Shown here piece after piece: positions 52,201-58,082 of a DNA stretch of 64,000 nt (its first letter is position 1; every line of letters begins with the position of its first letter). Both the position numbers and the translations under genes were made by a program. This DNA is from Xestospongia muta (Eukaryota > Porifera > Demospongiae > Haplosclerida > Petrosiidae). The stretch lies in contig OY848917.1 of the NCBI GenBank assembly GCA_963693285.1, positions 15,128,192 through 15,192,191 on the forward strand, in the 5' to 3' direction. The notes under the pieces are model-generated. The model did no database searches. It was not told where the DNA came from and saw nothing but the letters and a program-made list of their open reading frames with translations.

Positions 52201-54669
52201 CTTACATTTAGACTAGCGGTTGGCATATATGTACATTTAAAATAAGGGGTTGGCTATATGTACATTTAGAATAGGGGTTGGCTATATGTACATTTAGAAT
52301 AGGGTTTTGCTATATTCATTTATAACAGGATTAGGCTATACATATGTTTAGAATAGGGGCTGGCTATACATACATTTACAATAGAGTTAGGCTATACATA
52401 TATTTAGAATAGAGATGGGATAGGCTATACATACTTTTAGTATAGGGGTAGGCTATACGTACATTTAAAAAAGGGGTTGGCTATACATATATTTACAATA
52501 GGATTAGGCTATACATACGTTTAAAATAGGGGTAGGTTATACACACACTTAGAATACTAGTAGGCAATACGCAGAATAGGGGTAGGCTATACATATATTT
52601 AGAATAGGGGTTGGCTATACATACATTTAGAATAGGGTTGACTACATGTACATTAACAATATTTGAATAGGCTTATGTACACACAGAATAGTGGTAAGTT
52701 CTATGTACATAATGGATAAGGGTAGGTTATACGTACATATAGAATAGTGGTAGGCTATATGTACATATATGTTATGGGTAGGCTCATAATACATATATAG
52801 GTAAATAGGGAAAGGCATTGCGCATATTTACAATAGGGATAGGCTCAACCCACATGTAGAATAGGGGTAGGCTCTATGCACATGTAGAATAGGGGTAGGC
52901 TCGACGCACATGTAGAATAGGGGTAGGCTATACATAGATATATATGTTAGGGATAGGTCTATGTACATATAGAATAGGAATAGTTTCTATGTAAATATGG
53001 AATAGTGGTATACTATATGTACATATAGAATAGGGGTAAGCTATATCTACATATATATTAGGGGTAGGCACTGTGTACATATATAGCTACATATATATTA
53101 GGAGTATAGGTATTGCGCACATGTAGAATAGGGATTACTGCCCCATTGGAATGTATGGAATGTGGGATAGTACCGCAATGTTTACATAGTGGTTATAATT
53201 TCACACATATGCAGCAGCAACACCTTTTTTATTTAGTGCTTTGCACTGTTCTTCCATTAGAGCAAACAATGGTGAAATAACTATACTAAAATTGATGAAC
53301 AGTCATTCAAAAGATATTGGTGGAATGTCCTCAAATCTTCTATAATATTCAAAGACAAAAGCAAATGGGAGAACCTGAAATATAAGAGAATTGCCATATC
53401 CAGTGAGTTGGCAAAGAAATGAAACATTGATTTTCCTCTAAAATTTTTAAAATAGGCTTTCTCTGTTCGTCCTTTAGACGGTCATGAGCCATTTGAAGAC
53501 AGTTTAATCCAAATTGAATTGCAAGTACATTCTTTTCATCCATATATAACTCCACATGACAATTGTAATAACAGTTTATAACCACTGCAGTACTGCCCCA
53601 CATTCCATACATTCCAATGAGGCAGTAAGCCTAGTTTGCTTCTAGACCCTCCTCTGCCTGTCAGCTTATTGAAAAGGAGGAGGGTCTAGCTCGCTAGACT
53701 AGCCTAGCATATAAAATATGGCAAACAAACAATCAATAATAATCATAAGTTATATATCTCCTTCTTTGATAAAGTCTTAGTAGTCAAACTACTTCTGTTA
53801 GTTACTTTGATTACTTAAACAGTAAGAAAACAAAATGACAATAAAATCTAGTGTTAGTAAGATATTTTTAGACAGGTTGATTCATCTATTAAGTGTTAGA
53901 TTTTAATGTATAATAAAAGAATAGATTTACCTTATCTCTGTAATTAACATCAGCTCCTCTAACAAGAGCATCTTTTACTCCTAACAAGTCTCCTTTCTTA
54001 GCAGACTCAATTAGATCGTGATCCTATGGTAAAAAAAAGTATTAATAAATAGTATTGTATTGTACAGCTAATAACATATAGGAATAGTATGTTTTGAAAG
54101 CATTTGCTTTGATTTTTTCAGACAGGGCAAATTCTGAAGTCTAATTCAATTATTATGATAACTGGAACAACAAGTAAATTTTAAAAGGTTTGCCTGTGGA
54201 AGACCTGTTTTACCCAATCAAGCAGGAATGACAAACATTTCATTCACCTACAATGTTACACACATATATACCTTAGAGAGACTGAAAAATAGTCCCTTCT
54301 ATCAGGAGAACATCATATTAACAAAAAAGATTAAATCTACCACACAAAGCAACAAAGTTATCTCAATATTAAATTAACCATTAACAGTTATAGGTTAATT
54401 AATATGTTACACATGGACAAGTCCATCAGTTAGACATGAGTCACTTTACAATGGAGTGTACAACAATGGTTATAGAAATATAACAATATTTAGACTGGAC
54501 AATTAAACACACTATTAATATGAATAGCAAACAATAGAATGCAGTAATATCATAGGGACCACCTTAATGTCCATGAAGTGACCCATCCACTAGTTATACT
54601 TTCACATAGTAATATATAGCAATAGCACTATGATGTACTTACCAATCTCCACTGCTTCAGCCAGTCCAT
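13277..54669 (-). CDS. Ankyrin-repeat / Roc-COR GTPase / CARD-like protein, 23 exons (whole gene)
   Basis: Joining 23 exons by GT-AG signals gives 4,236 coding nt (about 1,411 residues) with no stop. Order: start exon (9 residues), N-cap ankyrin module, fifteen more ankyrin-type modules to residue 563, a final repeat, then a Roc GTPase with P-loop GNTGAGKS (642-649), DLAGH (699-703) and GSRLD (768-772), a COR-like region, and a helical CARD-like domain near 1310-1400. ROCO proteins are GTP-dependent scaffolds; DAPK1 and MFHAS1 are relatives. No kinase domain is present. By analogy it may be a cytosolic signalling or innate-immune adaptor that binds ligands with ankyrin repeats and recruits partners through the death fold; that role is inference. 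Exons up to 15 are all phase 0, so skipping or adding ankyrin exons keeps frame. Introns 2-12 are swollen by satellites and transposons. Exon joins are unconfirmed by transcript data. Confidence 0.82.
13302..13351. other. Shortest intron of the gene (intron 22)
   Basis: Only about 50 bp between exons 22 and 23, with GTATGA donor and TTTCAG acceptor. It is far shorter than the multi-kb introns of the array. Confidence 0.55.
13352..13669 (-). CDS. ANK-Roc-COR gene, exon 22 (CARD-like domain)
   Basis: 318 nt, phase 1 to phase 1, GTATGA donor. The predicted helices include VDPIVLARKLVSKEVISEDI, RLDRILDDLKDRVKHNAS, LTTFLDILRDD and HDLADKIMSKYK. The pattern (an 'I/L-S-x-E-x-Y' turn, a Leu-rich helix, then F-L-x-I-L and H-x-L-A) fits the CARD branch of the death fold. 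A profile search is needed to separate CARD from DED or Death. Confidence 0.75.
13845..13901 (-). CDS. ANK-Roc-COR gene, exon 21
   Basis: 57 nt, phase 1 to phase 1, GTGAGT donor. Encodes ESLPVHMHAEDPKSSLSIT, a probable unstructured linker. Its phase matches both neighbours. Confidence 0.65.
14741..15275. repeat. Two-copy direct repeat in intron 20
   Basis: About 170 bp around CAGATACTGGGCTGTGACAT occurs at 14.74-14.91 kb and again at 15.10-15.28 kb, about 360 bp apart and clearly diverged. Confidence 0.75.
15362..15428 (-). CDS. ANK-Roc-COR gene, exon 20
   Basis: 67 nt, starting in phase 0 and ending in phase 1 at a GTTAGT donor. Encodes GLADPPLSEDDIETISEQLL, an acidic helix linking COR to the C-terminal domain. 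Confidence 0.7.
15539..17620 (-). CDS. ANK-Roc-COR gene, exon 19 (last ankyrin repeat, Roc GTPase, COR)
   Basis: 694 codons, phase 0-0, ending GRNPL before GTAAGT. The first ~35 residues are a canonical ankyrin repeat (DGNTPLHVACRGCYGDVV). A Roc-type GTPase follows: P-loop GNTGAGKS, a TTGINAHTF switch-I-like stretch, DLAGH as the G3 motif, and GSRLD in place of NKxD. A COR-like segment contains LLEFLTTLNDKGLILFL and WIVIDRATLL followed by NGVLFAP. The remainder has a hydrophobic patch with CPPGRNRPGK and a less conserved beta-rich end. The main uncertainty is where COR stops. Confidence 0.9.
18826..18924 (-). CDS. ANK-Roc-COR gene, exon 18 (ankyrin repeat, type C)
   Basis: 33 codons, phase 0-0. 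Opens NGRTALYIASEKGNNECV and ends NPDIADY. The 365-bp and 284-bp spacings between the three type C exons show a second, independent exon amplification in this gene. Confidence 0.86.
19191..19289 (-). CDS. ANK-Roc-COR gene, exon 17 (ankyrin repeat, type C)
   Basis: 33 codons, phase 0-0. Opens NGQTALYIASEKGNNECV and ends NPDIADY. Exon and flanking intron are duplicated with respect to exons 16 and 18. Confidence 0.86.
19475..19573 (-). CDS. ANK-Roc-COR gene, exon 16 (ankyrin repeat, type C)
   Basis: 33 codons, phase 0-0. Opens DGQTALYIAAEKGSNECV and ends NPDIADC. It is the first of three closely related tandem exons. Confidence 0.86.
20201..20293 (-). CDS. ANK-Roc-COR gene, exon 15 (second N-cap-like module)
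   Basis: 31 codons, phase 0-0, with a GTATGC donor. Opens DTLLLKSSREGQLDGTKDAL. Length and sequence (15 of 31 residues by my alignment) match exon 2, the N-terminal cap. It lies inside the array, which suggests an old duplication or fusion of two ankyrin genes. No start exon like exon 1 is visible just upstream. Confidence 0.7.
20658..20759 (-). CDS. ANK-Roc-COR gene, exon 14 (ankyrin repeat)
   Basis: 34 codons, phase 0-0, GTAAGT donor. Opens YGRTALHAAYWTENDVII and ends NANNLEAVKT, one codon longer than the standard module. Confidence 0.82.
20760..23515. other. Intron 13, no further exon recognised
   Basis: A 102-codon minus-strand frame at 21644-21952 has a hydrophobic stretch but no recognisable family and no clear splice partners. 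The rest is AT-rich and featureless. Confidence 0.35.
23516..23614 (-). CDS. ANK-Roc-COR gene, exon 13 (ankyrin repeat)
   Basis: 33 codons, phase 0-0, GTCAGT donor. Reads VGKTVLYISCYNGHDKVVQV, then LLDADVKVNVPDK. The TVLYIS opening is a slightly degenerate version of TALHxA. About 2.8 kb of intron separates it from exon 14, with no other convincing exon. Confidence 0.82.
23615..26618. other. Intron 12, no further exon recognised
   Basis: AT-rich. Two ~65-bp diverged repeats (around 23.97-24.05 and 24.97-25.04 kb) share CCAAAGTAG and ATCC(C/T)(A/T)ACATAG. Otherwise nothing supportable. Confidence 0.4.
26619..26717 (-). CDS. ANK-Roc-COR gene, exon 12 (ankyrin repeat, diverged type B)
   Basis: 33 codons, phase 0-0. 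Opens DGCTPVMLAAMNGHKDVV and ends KGANLDLVNK. It shares MNGHKD and LVNK with the inverted copy at 42.5 kb. Its flanks are a diverged version of those of the amplified B exons, so it is probably the older parental copy. Confidence 0.86.
26812..26917. repeat. Perfect 106-bp palindrome (intron 12 end)
   Basis: Every base pairs from 26864/26865 outward for 53 bp, without spacer or mismatch. The left arm includes TTATATCTTGTTTGACTAAA. It lies 95 bp upstream, in transcript order, of exon 12. Confidence 0.92.
27445..28290. mobile_element. Inferred insertion, unclassified
   Basis: A GC-richer segment interrupts the flank-block repeat: the sequence GTTAAAGCA...ATAACAC is contiguous in the related blocks near 46.05 and 48.77 kb but is split here by about 850 bp. 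TTAACCTC occurs near the left end and as its reverse complement at the right end. An internal direct repeat (GCCTTTACATGACTCTTTAA) occurs at about 27.75 and 28.07 kb. The open frame at 27426-27659 has no recognisable domain. Confidence 0.5.
28300..32040. repeat. ~141-bp satellite array 1 (intron 11)
   Basis: Direct repeats of about 140-143 bp, degenerate at first (28.3-29.3 kb) then regular, roughly 19 units from 29.3 kb. The core contains CATTATATCACACTTAC, then CTATTAAATTGTAGAGGACA and CAATTGATGTGTAAAAAGA. Between about 29.85 and 31.5 kb a marked variant (ACGTTCAAACGAC) recurs at spacings 565, 282 and 564, giving a higher-order repeat of ~846 bp (six units). Confidence 0.92.
32181..32279 (-). 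CDS. ANK-Roc-COR gene, exon 11 (ankyrin repeat, type A)
   Basis: 33 codons, phase 0-0, opening RGLTALHHASEKGYADIV. The following intron (26.7-32.2 kb) holds the longest satellite tract in the window. Confidence 0.88.
33099..33197 (-). CDS. ANK-Roc-COR gene, exon 10 (ankyrin repeat, type B, VGST form)
   Basis: 33 codons, phase 0-0, opening VGSTPVMLAAKNGHKD and ending LNLVNN. It is the downstream boundary copy of the 5.6-kb four-exon duplication. Confidence 0.88.
33327..34565. repeat. ~141-bp satellite array 2 (intron 9)
   Basis: About 8-9 units of the same satellite between exons 10 and 9. Variant units, such as one with TTCAATTCACTTGGGATT, occur in the same order as in the array at 38.97-40.09 kb. 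This array has one extra unit near 34.33-34.47 kb. Confidence 0.92.
34718..34816 (-). CDS. ANK-Roc-COR gene, exon 9 (ankyrin repeat, type A, RGWA form)
   Basis: 33 codons, phase 0-0, opening RGWAALHHASEKGYADIV. The WA in place of LT matches the older exon 3, so this copy keeps the ancestral residues or was converted by exon 3. Confidence 0.88.
35637..35735 (-). CDS. ANK-Roc-COR gene, exon 8 (ankyrin repeat, type B, DGFT form)
   Basis: 33 codons, phase 0-0, opening DGFTPVMLAAKNGHKD. Almost the same as exon 4, about 5.5 kb away. Confidence 0.88.
35860..37690. repeat. ~141-bp satellite array 3 (intron 7)
   Basis: About 13 units of the same satellite between exons 8 and 7. The first units match the array starting at 41.37 kb, supporting joint duplication. 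Confidence 0.92.
37828..37926 (-). CDS. ANK-Roc-COR gene, exon 7 (ankyrin repeat, type A)
   Basis: 33 codons, phase 0-0, opening RGLTALHHASEKGYADIV. Nearly identical to exons 5 and 11. Confidence 0.88.
38747..38845 (-). CDS. ANK-Roc-COR gene, exon 6 (ankyrin repeat, type B, VGST form)
   Basis: 33 codons, phase 0-0. Begins VGSTPVMLAAKNGHKDVV and ends LNLVDN, an Asn-to-Asp change relative to its sisters. Paired with exon 10, which has the same VGST opening. Confidence 0.88.
38975..40090. repeat. ~141-bp satellite array 4 (intron 5)
   Basis: About 8 units between exons 6 and 5, parallel to array 2 minus one unit. Confidence 0.92.
40224..40322 (-). CDS. ANK-Roc-COR gene, exon 5 (ankyrin repeat, type A)
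   Basis: 33 codons, phase 0-0. Reads RGLTALHYASEKGYADIVEI then LVNQNVDINIVTK. It has HYAS where exons 7, 9 and 11 have HHAS. Confidence 0.88.
41143..41241 (-). CDS. ANK-Roc-COR gene, exon 4 (ankyrin repeat, type B, DGFT form)
   Basis: 33 codons, phase 0-0, GTAAGTG donor. Reads DGFTPVMLAAKNGHKDVVLI and ends KGADLNLVNN. Nearly identical to exon 8, which also begins DGFT. Confidence 0.88.
41370..42516. repeat. ~141-bp satellite array 5 (intron 3)
   Basis: About 8 units. The array breaks off abruptly where the inverted ankyrin exon copy begins. Confidence 0.9.
42521..42605 (+). pseudogene. Inverted ankyrin exon copy (type B), 5' truncated
   Basis: Read on the plus strand, opposite to the gene, this encodes MIAAMNGHKDTILMLIQKGA then NLNLVNK. 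This is the body of a type B ankyrin exon, closest to exon 12. The first ~15 nt of the module are missing or scrambled and the donor has become GTATTTG. The left junction lies inside satellite DNA. Unspliceable in the host transcript, so it is taken as a relic. Confidence 0.8.
42606..43385. other. Unique intron segment between satellite arrays
   Basis: AT-rich sequence without satellite units, ankyrin exon or long open frame. It directly follows the inverted exon and may have arrived with it. Confidence 0.4.
43385..44735. repeat. ~141-bp satellite array 6 (intron 3)
   Basis: About 9-10 units, more variable than arrays 2-5, ending near the first hAT relic. Confidence 0.9.
44843..45573 (+). 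mobile_element. Decayed hAT (BED zinc finger) transposon, copy 1
   Basis: 731-bp element. The left end TAGTGCCGAAATGGATAC pairs with the right end, whose reverse complement is TAGTGCTGAAACGGATAC. On the plus strand a decayed frame reads MAGKRSVVCNFFEVFNEDGK, a stop, AHCKMCNNLSLAYSGGT and LLHHLQMKHPKQ, a BED zinc finger, followed by an ISVVDGIGFKKLLNYIEPGY hAT segment. The catalytic core is deleted, so it cannot be autonomous. The 8-bp flanks (TTTCTAAT / CTTCTATT) look like an eroded target duplication. Confidence 0.85.
45960..46085. repeat. Intron block with empty hAT insertion site
   Basis: This block begins GACTAATTAATGCATTAAAA and continues ATGGCTTCTCACACAGAGGC. It is the same as the sequence flanking both hAT copies but without the insertion. 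Related blocks occur at about 27.34-27.44 and 49.10-49.22 kb. Confidence 0.75.
46135..47937. repeat. ~141-bp satellite array 7 (intron 3)
   Basis: About 13 units between the two hAT-containing blocks. Single stray units also occur at about 45.70-45.89 and 48.84-49.01 kb. Confidence 0.9.
47978..48708 (+). mobile_element. Decayed hAT (BED zinc finger) transposon, copy 2
   Basis: Same 731-bp length, stops and flanking sequence as copy 1, with few substitutions. Shared flanks show it arose by segmental duplication of the region, not by a second insertion. Confidence 0.85.
48709..49519. other. Intron 3 end: repeat block copies, no gene seen
   Basis: Contains a flank block, one satellite unit and AT-rich sequence up to exon 3. 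Small open frames here lack coding features. Confidence 0.4.
49520..49606 (-). CDS. ANK-Roc-COR gene, exon 3 (ankyrin repeat, type A)
   Basis: 29 codons, phase 0-0. Contains EGWAALHYASDKGYADIIKV and LVNQNAVIE. It resembles the type A exons at 40.2, 37.8, 34.7 and 32.2 kb but is four codons shorter and more diverged, so it probably predates their amplification. It is separated from exon 2 by the 27-29-bp minisatellite. Confidence 0.82.
49640..53130. repeat. 27-29-bp minisatellite, about 120 units (intron 2)
   Basis: Long tandem array of variants of TTGGCTATATGTACATTTAG plus AATAGGGG. Units differ by point changes (TAGGCTATAC, TACATATAG). They form sub-blocks: ATATAGAATAG-type units dominate at the left, at 50.4-50.8 kb and at the right end; TTTAGAACAG- or TTTAGAATAG-type units dominate between. 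No open frame crosses it. Length polymorphism is likely. Confidence 0.95.
53135..53628 (-). mobile_element. TIR element carrying a helicase fragment
   Basis: Terminal inverted repeats of about 50 bp: the left arm starts TTACTGCCCCATTGGAATGT, and the right arm reads TTACTGCCTCATTGGAATGT as reverse complement. The ~390-bp interior holds a RecQ-like helicase relic. The left end abuts the minisatellite. Probably a non-autonomous DNA transposon that captured a gene fragment; the superfamily is not determined. Confidence 0.7.
53196..53555 (-). pseudogene. RecQ-like DEAD/DEAH helicase fragment
   Basis: The minus strand reads FGLNCLQMAHDRLKDEQRKP, then ILEENQCFISLP. After a frameshift it continues TGYGNSLIFQVLPFAFVF, and after a stop VISPLFALMEEQCKALNKKG. 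This is the Q-motif / Walker A / motif Ia order of RecQ helicases. Walker A is damaged (GYGNS for GxGKS), with at least one frameshift and one stop. Confidence 0.7.
53639..53690. repeat. Short foldback hairpin
   Basis: Arms TCTAGACCCTCCTC and GAGGAGGGTCTAG flank a ~22-bp loop, immediately beside the TIR element. GC-rich compared with its surroundings. Confidence 0.6.
53931..54023 (-). CDS. ANK-Roc-COR gene, exon 2 (N-terminal ankyrin cap)
   Basis: 31 codons, phase 0-0, from an AG acceptor to a GTAAAT donor. Encodes a module starting DHDLIESAKKGDLLGVKDAL and ending in the GADVN ankyrin turn. It lacks the TALHxA opening of a full repeat, as expected of an N-cap. Exon 15 encodes a similar 31-codon module. 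Confidence 0.8.
54643..54669 (-). CDS. ANK-Roc-COR gene, exon 1 (start codon)
   Basis: The exon encodes MDWLKQWRL and ends at a GTAAGT donor in phase 0. The start was chosen because it is in frame with the next exon and the short Trp/Leu helix suits an N-terminal cap to an ankyrin stack. The 5' UTR limit is not visible. Confidence 0.7.
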
Positions 54670-54900
54670 GATAACAGCTCAAATGCATAAACTCACAAAC
54701 AACACTATTCATCAACAAGTAACAATTTCCTCAATAATGGAGTCACTGGAACTTCACAGTAACGTTAACAAACTATAGCAGTGAAGTTATGAGGTCACTA
54801 ACGATTATGTGGTGTTCAAAAAATGATATATAACCATTAGCCGGAGAAGGTCATCCAAAGATTAAGCCCCTCCTTTTCTTGGTTTTTACAAGAGTTAGTT

Positions 54901-54922
54901 CACGTGAGTAGTACCGCACGTG
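54901..54922. promoter_or_regulatory. Two CACGTG palindromes upstream of the ANK-Roc-COR start
   Basis: Perfect E-box hexamers at 54901-54906 and 54917-54922 lie about 230-250 bp upstream of the start codon in a locally GC-richer patch. bHLH factors bind CACGTG. The spacing and position suit a proximal promoter, but function is inferred. Confidence 0.35.
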
Positions 54923-55392
54923 ATGCACACATTGAGCCACTCAATAAGCTAAGGATGATAAAGATCTGTCAAGAAGCGAAAGGACCTGTTGTAACCAAGA
55001 AAAAAATAATGAAGAAGAGGGTTTTATGCCTCAGATTTGTATATATCATTATTATATATAAAAAGAGGATATAACAACACTAATCAATGGTAAGAAAGAA
55101 ATATTATACACTTTAATATCATTTTCTTTCTTCGATATTACGAAAATGATATATATAATTAGCTGGTATAGTAGTTAGTTGTGGTTGTATACAATAGAGA
55201 TGTAACCATACTGTGTATCTCTCACATTGCATCAATCAACAACATCAAATGTTTTGTCATATTTCAAAATGCTACTACAGAATGTTATGTCAGCACTCTC
55301 AAGATCTTGTCAATTTTATTTATTTCTTTAACATTGGGCCTTGACAGAGTTGGAATAGAACTGTACCTTTTTTGTAAGATTTTTTTTGATAT

Positions 55393-55704
55393 TCAGAGTT
55401 TGGATTTCATGACACCTTTTCTTTGCAGGTAGCTTTGTTCTGGTCTTTGTTGGTTTATAGCAGTTATTATAGAGATAACAGACTGAACATGTCTGTTAGC
55501 AGTTTGAATAGCATCTACTAAGGAATGATAGTTAGTAACTAGTGTTTCAAGTTTTTGAAGTTTCTTTAATAAGGTTGTTTTAGTTTGTGTCAAAGATGTG
55601 TCAAGTTTCTTGTCAGATAACAGATTGGTATAGTAGGAGTAAGTATCAACTAGAAGAGTAGGATATTCTGAAATATTGTTTGTGTCCTTTTGTATGTATT
55701 TCAT
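55393..55704 (-). CDS. Possible small coiled-coil protein
   Basis: 103 codons from an ATG. A heptad-like helix runs through TKTTLLKKLQKLETLVTNYH and VDAIQTANRHVQSVISI. It lies upstream of the ANK gene on the same strand. No family recognised and no promoter evident; it may be one exon of a larger gene. Confidence 0.35.
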   Translation of the reverse strand: MKYIQKDTNNISEYPTLLVDTYSYYTNLLSDKKLDTSLTQTKTTLLKKLQKLETLVTNYHSLVDAIQTANRHVQSVISIITAINQQRPEQSYLQRKGVMKSKL

Positions 55705-56290
55705 ATGTACAAGGTGATATGTTTACATACTGTTGCATGTAAGATAGAGTCTAAGCAAGTATAGTTATGGAGGTAAATTTGACAGTTTGTACATCAAAGA
55801 CTACATTCACAGTTTTCTTGAACTTTCTCAACATGTAATTTGTGTCAGGAAATGATTGTGATTGTACTTTCCATTTTGTATTTTCAATTTGTGTAGCGGA
55901 AGACAATTTTAACAAAAGACCCCTCTTGTGGTGTTTGTTAATATGGCATATTCTATGTCATTTGTTCCCAGTTCTAGCTTGCAAAAATGTTCAAATGCCT
56001 TATCTCTGCCTACCCTTATTAGTGTAATAAGTAAACTGTCAATTCTTCTATATTGTTTGTGGTGTAAAATTTTAAATACAATATTTTTAGGACTCTATAA
56101 AATGATACAAGGTACATGTTAGTGTTGATTGTCATTTGAATATAGTAACATATTGCCTGTTGTGGAAACTGTGAGCAATAATTTGAAGTAAAGTAGGCAA
56201 AGAAAACAAGTATGCTCTGTTTGTAGGTATGTAAGAAAAGTCTATAATGTAACAATTAATTTAGCTTCATCTCTTTCATTAAGTAAAATA
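55705..56290. other. AT-rich stretch, nothing recognised
   Basis: Overlapping short frames on both strands, none with family features. Confidence 0.35.
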
Positions 56291-56291
56291 C

Positions 56292-56652
56292 TTAATTGAT
56301 GATATATTTTATTTGATCTTTGTGTCTCACAGTTTCAGCTAATGCTTTCTTAATGCTATATGTGCCAGGTACAAATGATTTTCTTAGTATCTCCTTTACC
56401 AAACACTGCTTTCTATGCATTAAAGTAATTGTCAGCATCATCTGACATGAACCATGATGGAGAAATAACACCACTACTACCTTTAATGGCTGCAAAGAAA
56501 GGTATCAATGATATTGCAGCTTCTCTGTTAGAAAACATCCAAGCTATTGGTATTCCTTTCCCGTATTCACCTATCACAACCAGAGTTATTAGACTAAAAT
56601 GGTAAAATGTTGATGCTGTATGTGGTATGTATGCATACTGTGTCATGTCCAA
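56292..56652 (-). pseudogene. MULE-type transposase relic
   Basis: The minus strand reads LVVIGEYGKGIPIAWMFSNR, then FFAAIKGSSGVISPSWFMSD and DADNYFNA, a stop where Trp is usual, then KAVFGKGDTKKIICTWHI and another stop. The order 'D/G-E-(Y/F)-G-x-G-x-P-x-A-W ... WFMSDDA-x-x-(Y/F)-x-N-A' is typical of MULE transposases. At least two stops and missing ends make it inactive. Confidence 0.75.
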
Positions 56653-57177
56653 AAGCCTTTAGCATATTCTAATATCTGAAATTCTGTTTGAAATGCATAA
56701 CAGAAAATCATCATCTGCCAATTTTTTTTAATTTTTAGGTTATGGTCTTCTTTGCTATTTATAAATTAAAATTAGGTTTTAAGGAAATGCTTGTATTTCT
56801 AATAACCAGGTGTTGACACTAATTAAGTCATTGGTATGCTGATTAATACCTTCAATGTTGTATTGAGTTTTATGTTGTGGATGTCCTGTCTGTTAATTAA
56901 GTGTTCTCGTTTAATTTTGTTGTATACTGACACAGGAATGCTATTTAAAATATGCTCCATACTCACTCCCTCTTTATGCTTTAGTTATTTGTAGATACAT
57001 TAATTGTGTCATGTGATGGTAATGTATAGGGCAATAGGAACAATGAATTTTATGTGTGTTGATGTCCTGCACTGCTTTGATATAAGCTGAACACTGAGAC
57101 TGTAGTTGTTTTAAACTGTTTCATCCATTCATAAAATTCTTCTAAAGTATTAAAACTTATCTTCTTTTCTTCTATAG

Positions 57178-57258
57178 ACATCTGATGGTTTGATTGAAGA
57201 TGTAGGAGTAAGTTTTGAAGACCTACCACACTTTGGTAAAAGACATGAATTAAAAAAG
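57178..57258 (+). CDS. Probable single exon, gene unrecognised
   Basis: 27 codons, phase 0-0, between a strong pyrimidine tract ending CTATAG and an AAG|GTAATA donor. Encodes TSDGLIEDVGVSFEDLPHFG then KRHELKK. It may be an upstream exon of the coiled-coil pseudogene that follows. Confidence 0.4.
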
Positions 57259-58020
57259 GTAATAAACACATGTATCACAAACCTGCTATTATATATAGTA
57301 CATGTAACCTGACCACTTTACATATTATTATGTGGCCCCCTAGTGTGTTTGAGAGACCACTTCAAAATGAACAACTCCTTCATAGATTGAACATGTGTGT
57401 TTTCACCAGTTTACTTAGATAGATTTCCTATACTTAGATAGGTTTTAAAGAATTGGTTTTTTGCATCAAAGGTTTTACATGACAGCTAAAGTTTTCCTCA
57501 TATTTAGATTTTTATTTATTATAAAATCTAGACTCATCTTTATCCCTAATAACTGACATGGACTGTTGATAATGTTCTAATGGTTGTGAGTTGTATATTA
57601 ACCATAATTTTAGAACAAAACAAATTCTATTATATTTAGTTGGTCTATTTATAGCTACTAGATGTGATCTAATGACATTTACTAATATACCTACTCTAAG
57701 TTGAGTTTTAAATAGTACAATTGTCTACTGAATGAATTTTGTTTTATAATAGGATAGACAAGATTAATTAATGGTCACTGGTAGTGATAATCTAATCTAC
57801 ATTAACTGATGACTACTGTAAGTTATATCTGTTATAATAATATGGACAGTTCTGTACTAAACATGTATTTAAATTTTTATGGGGACTTTGATCTACTATA
57901 TAGTGTACATAATGTTAAGATTCTTTGATGACTTATTGTAAATTTGATCATAAATTTGATTATAAATTTGATCTATCATTAATTTGACAATGTTGTGCTA
58001 AACTATTTCCTTTAATTCTA
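57259..58020. other. AT-rich intergenic or intronic stretch
   Basis: Nothing recognisable except a small repeat of AAATTTGAT near 57.95 kb. Confidence 0.35.
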
Positions 58021-58023
58021 TAG

Positions 58024-58082
58024 TGAGACATTGATAACTGGACTGGAGATGATCTAGAAAGGTTCTCTAACATCTACTCTAT
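58024..58082 (+). pseudogene. Possible exon relic
   Basis: Between CTATAG and GTAAGA. The frame starts with TGA, then DIDNWTGDDLERFSNIYS. A plausible earlier exon of the following pseudogene. Confidence 0.3.
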
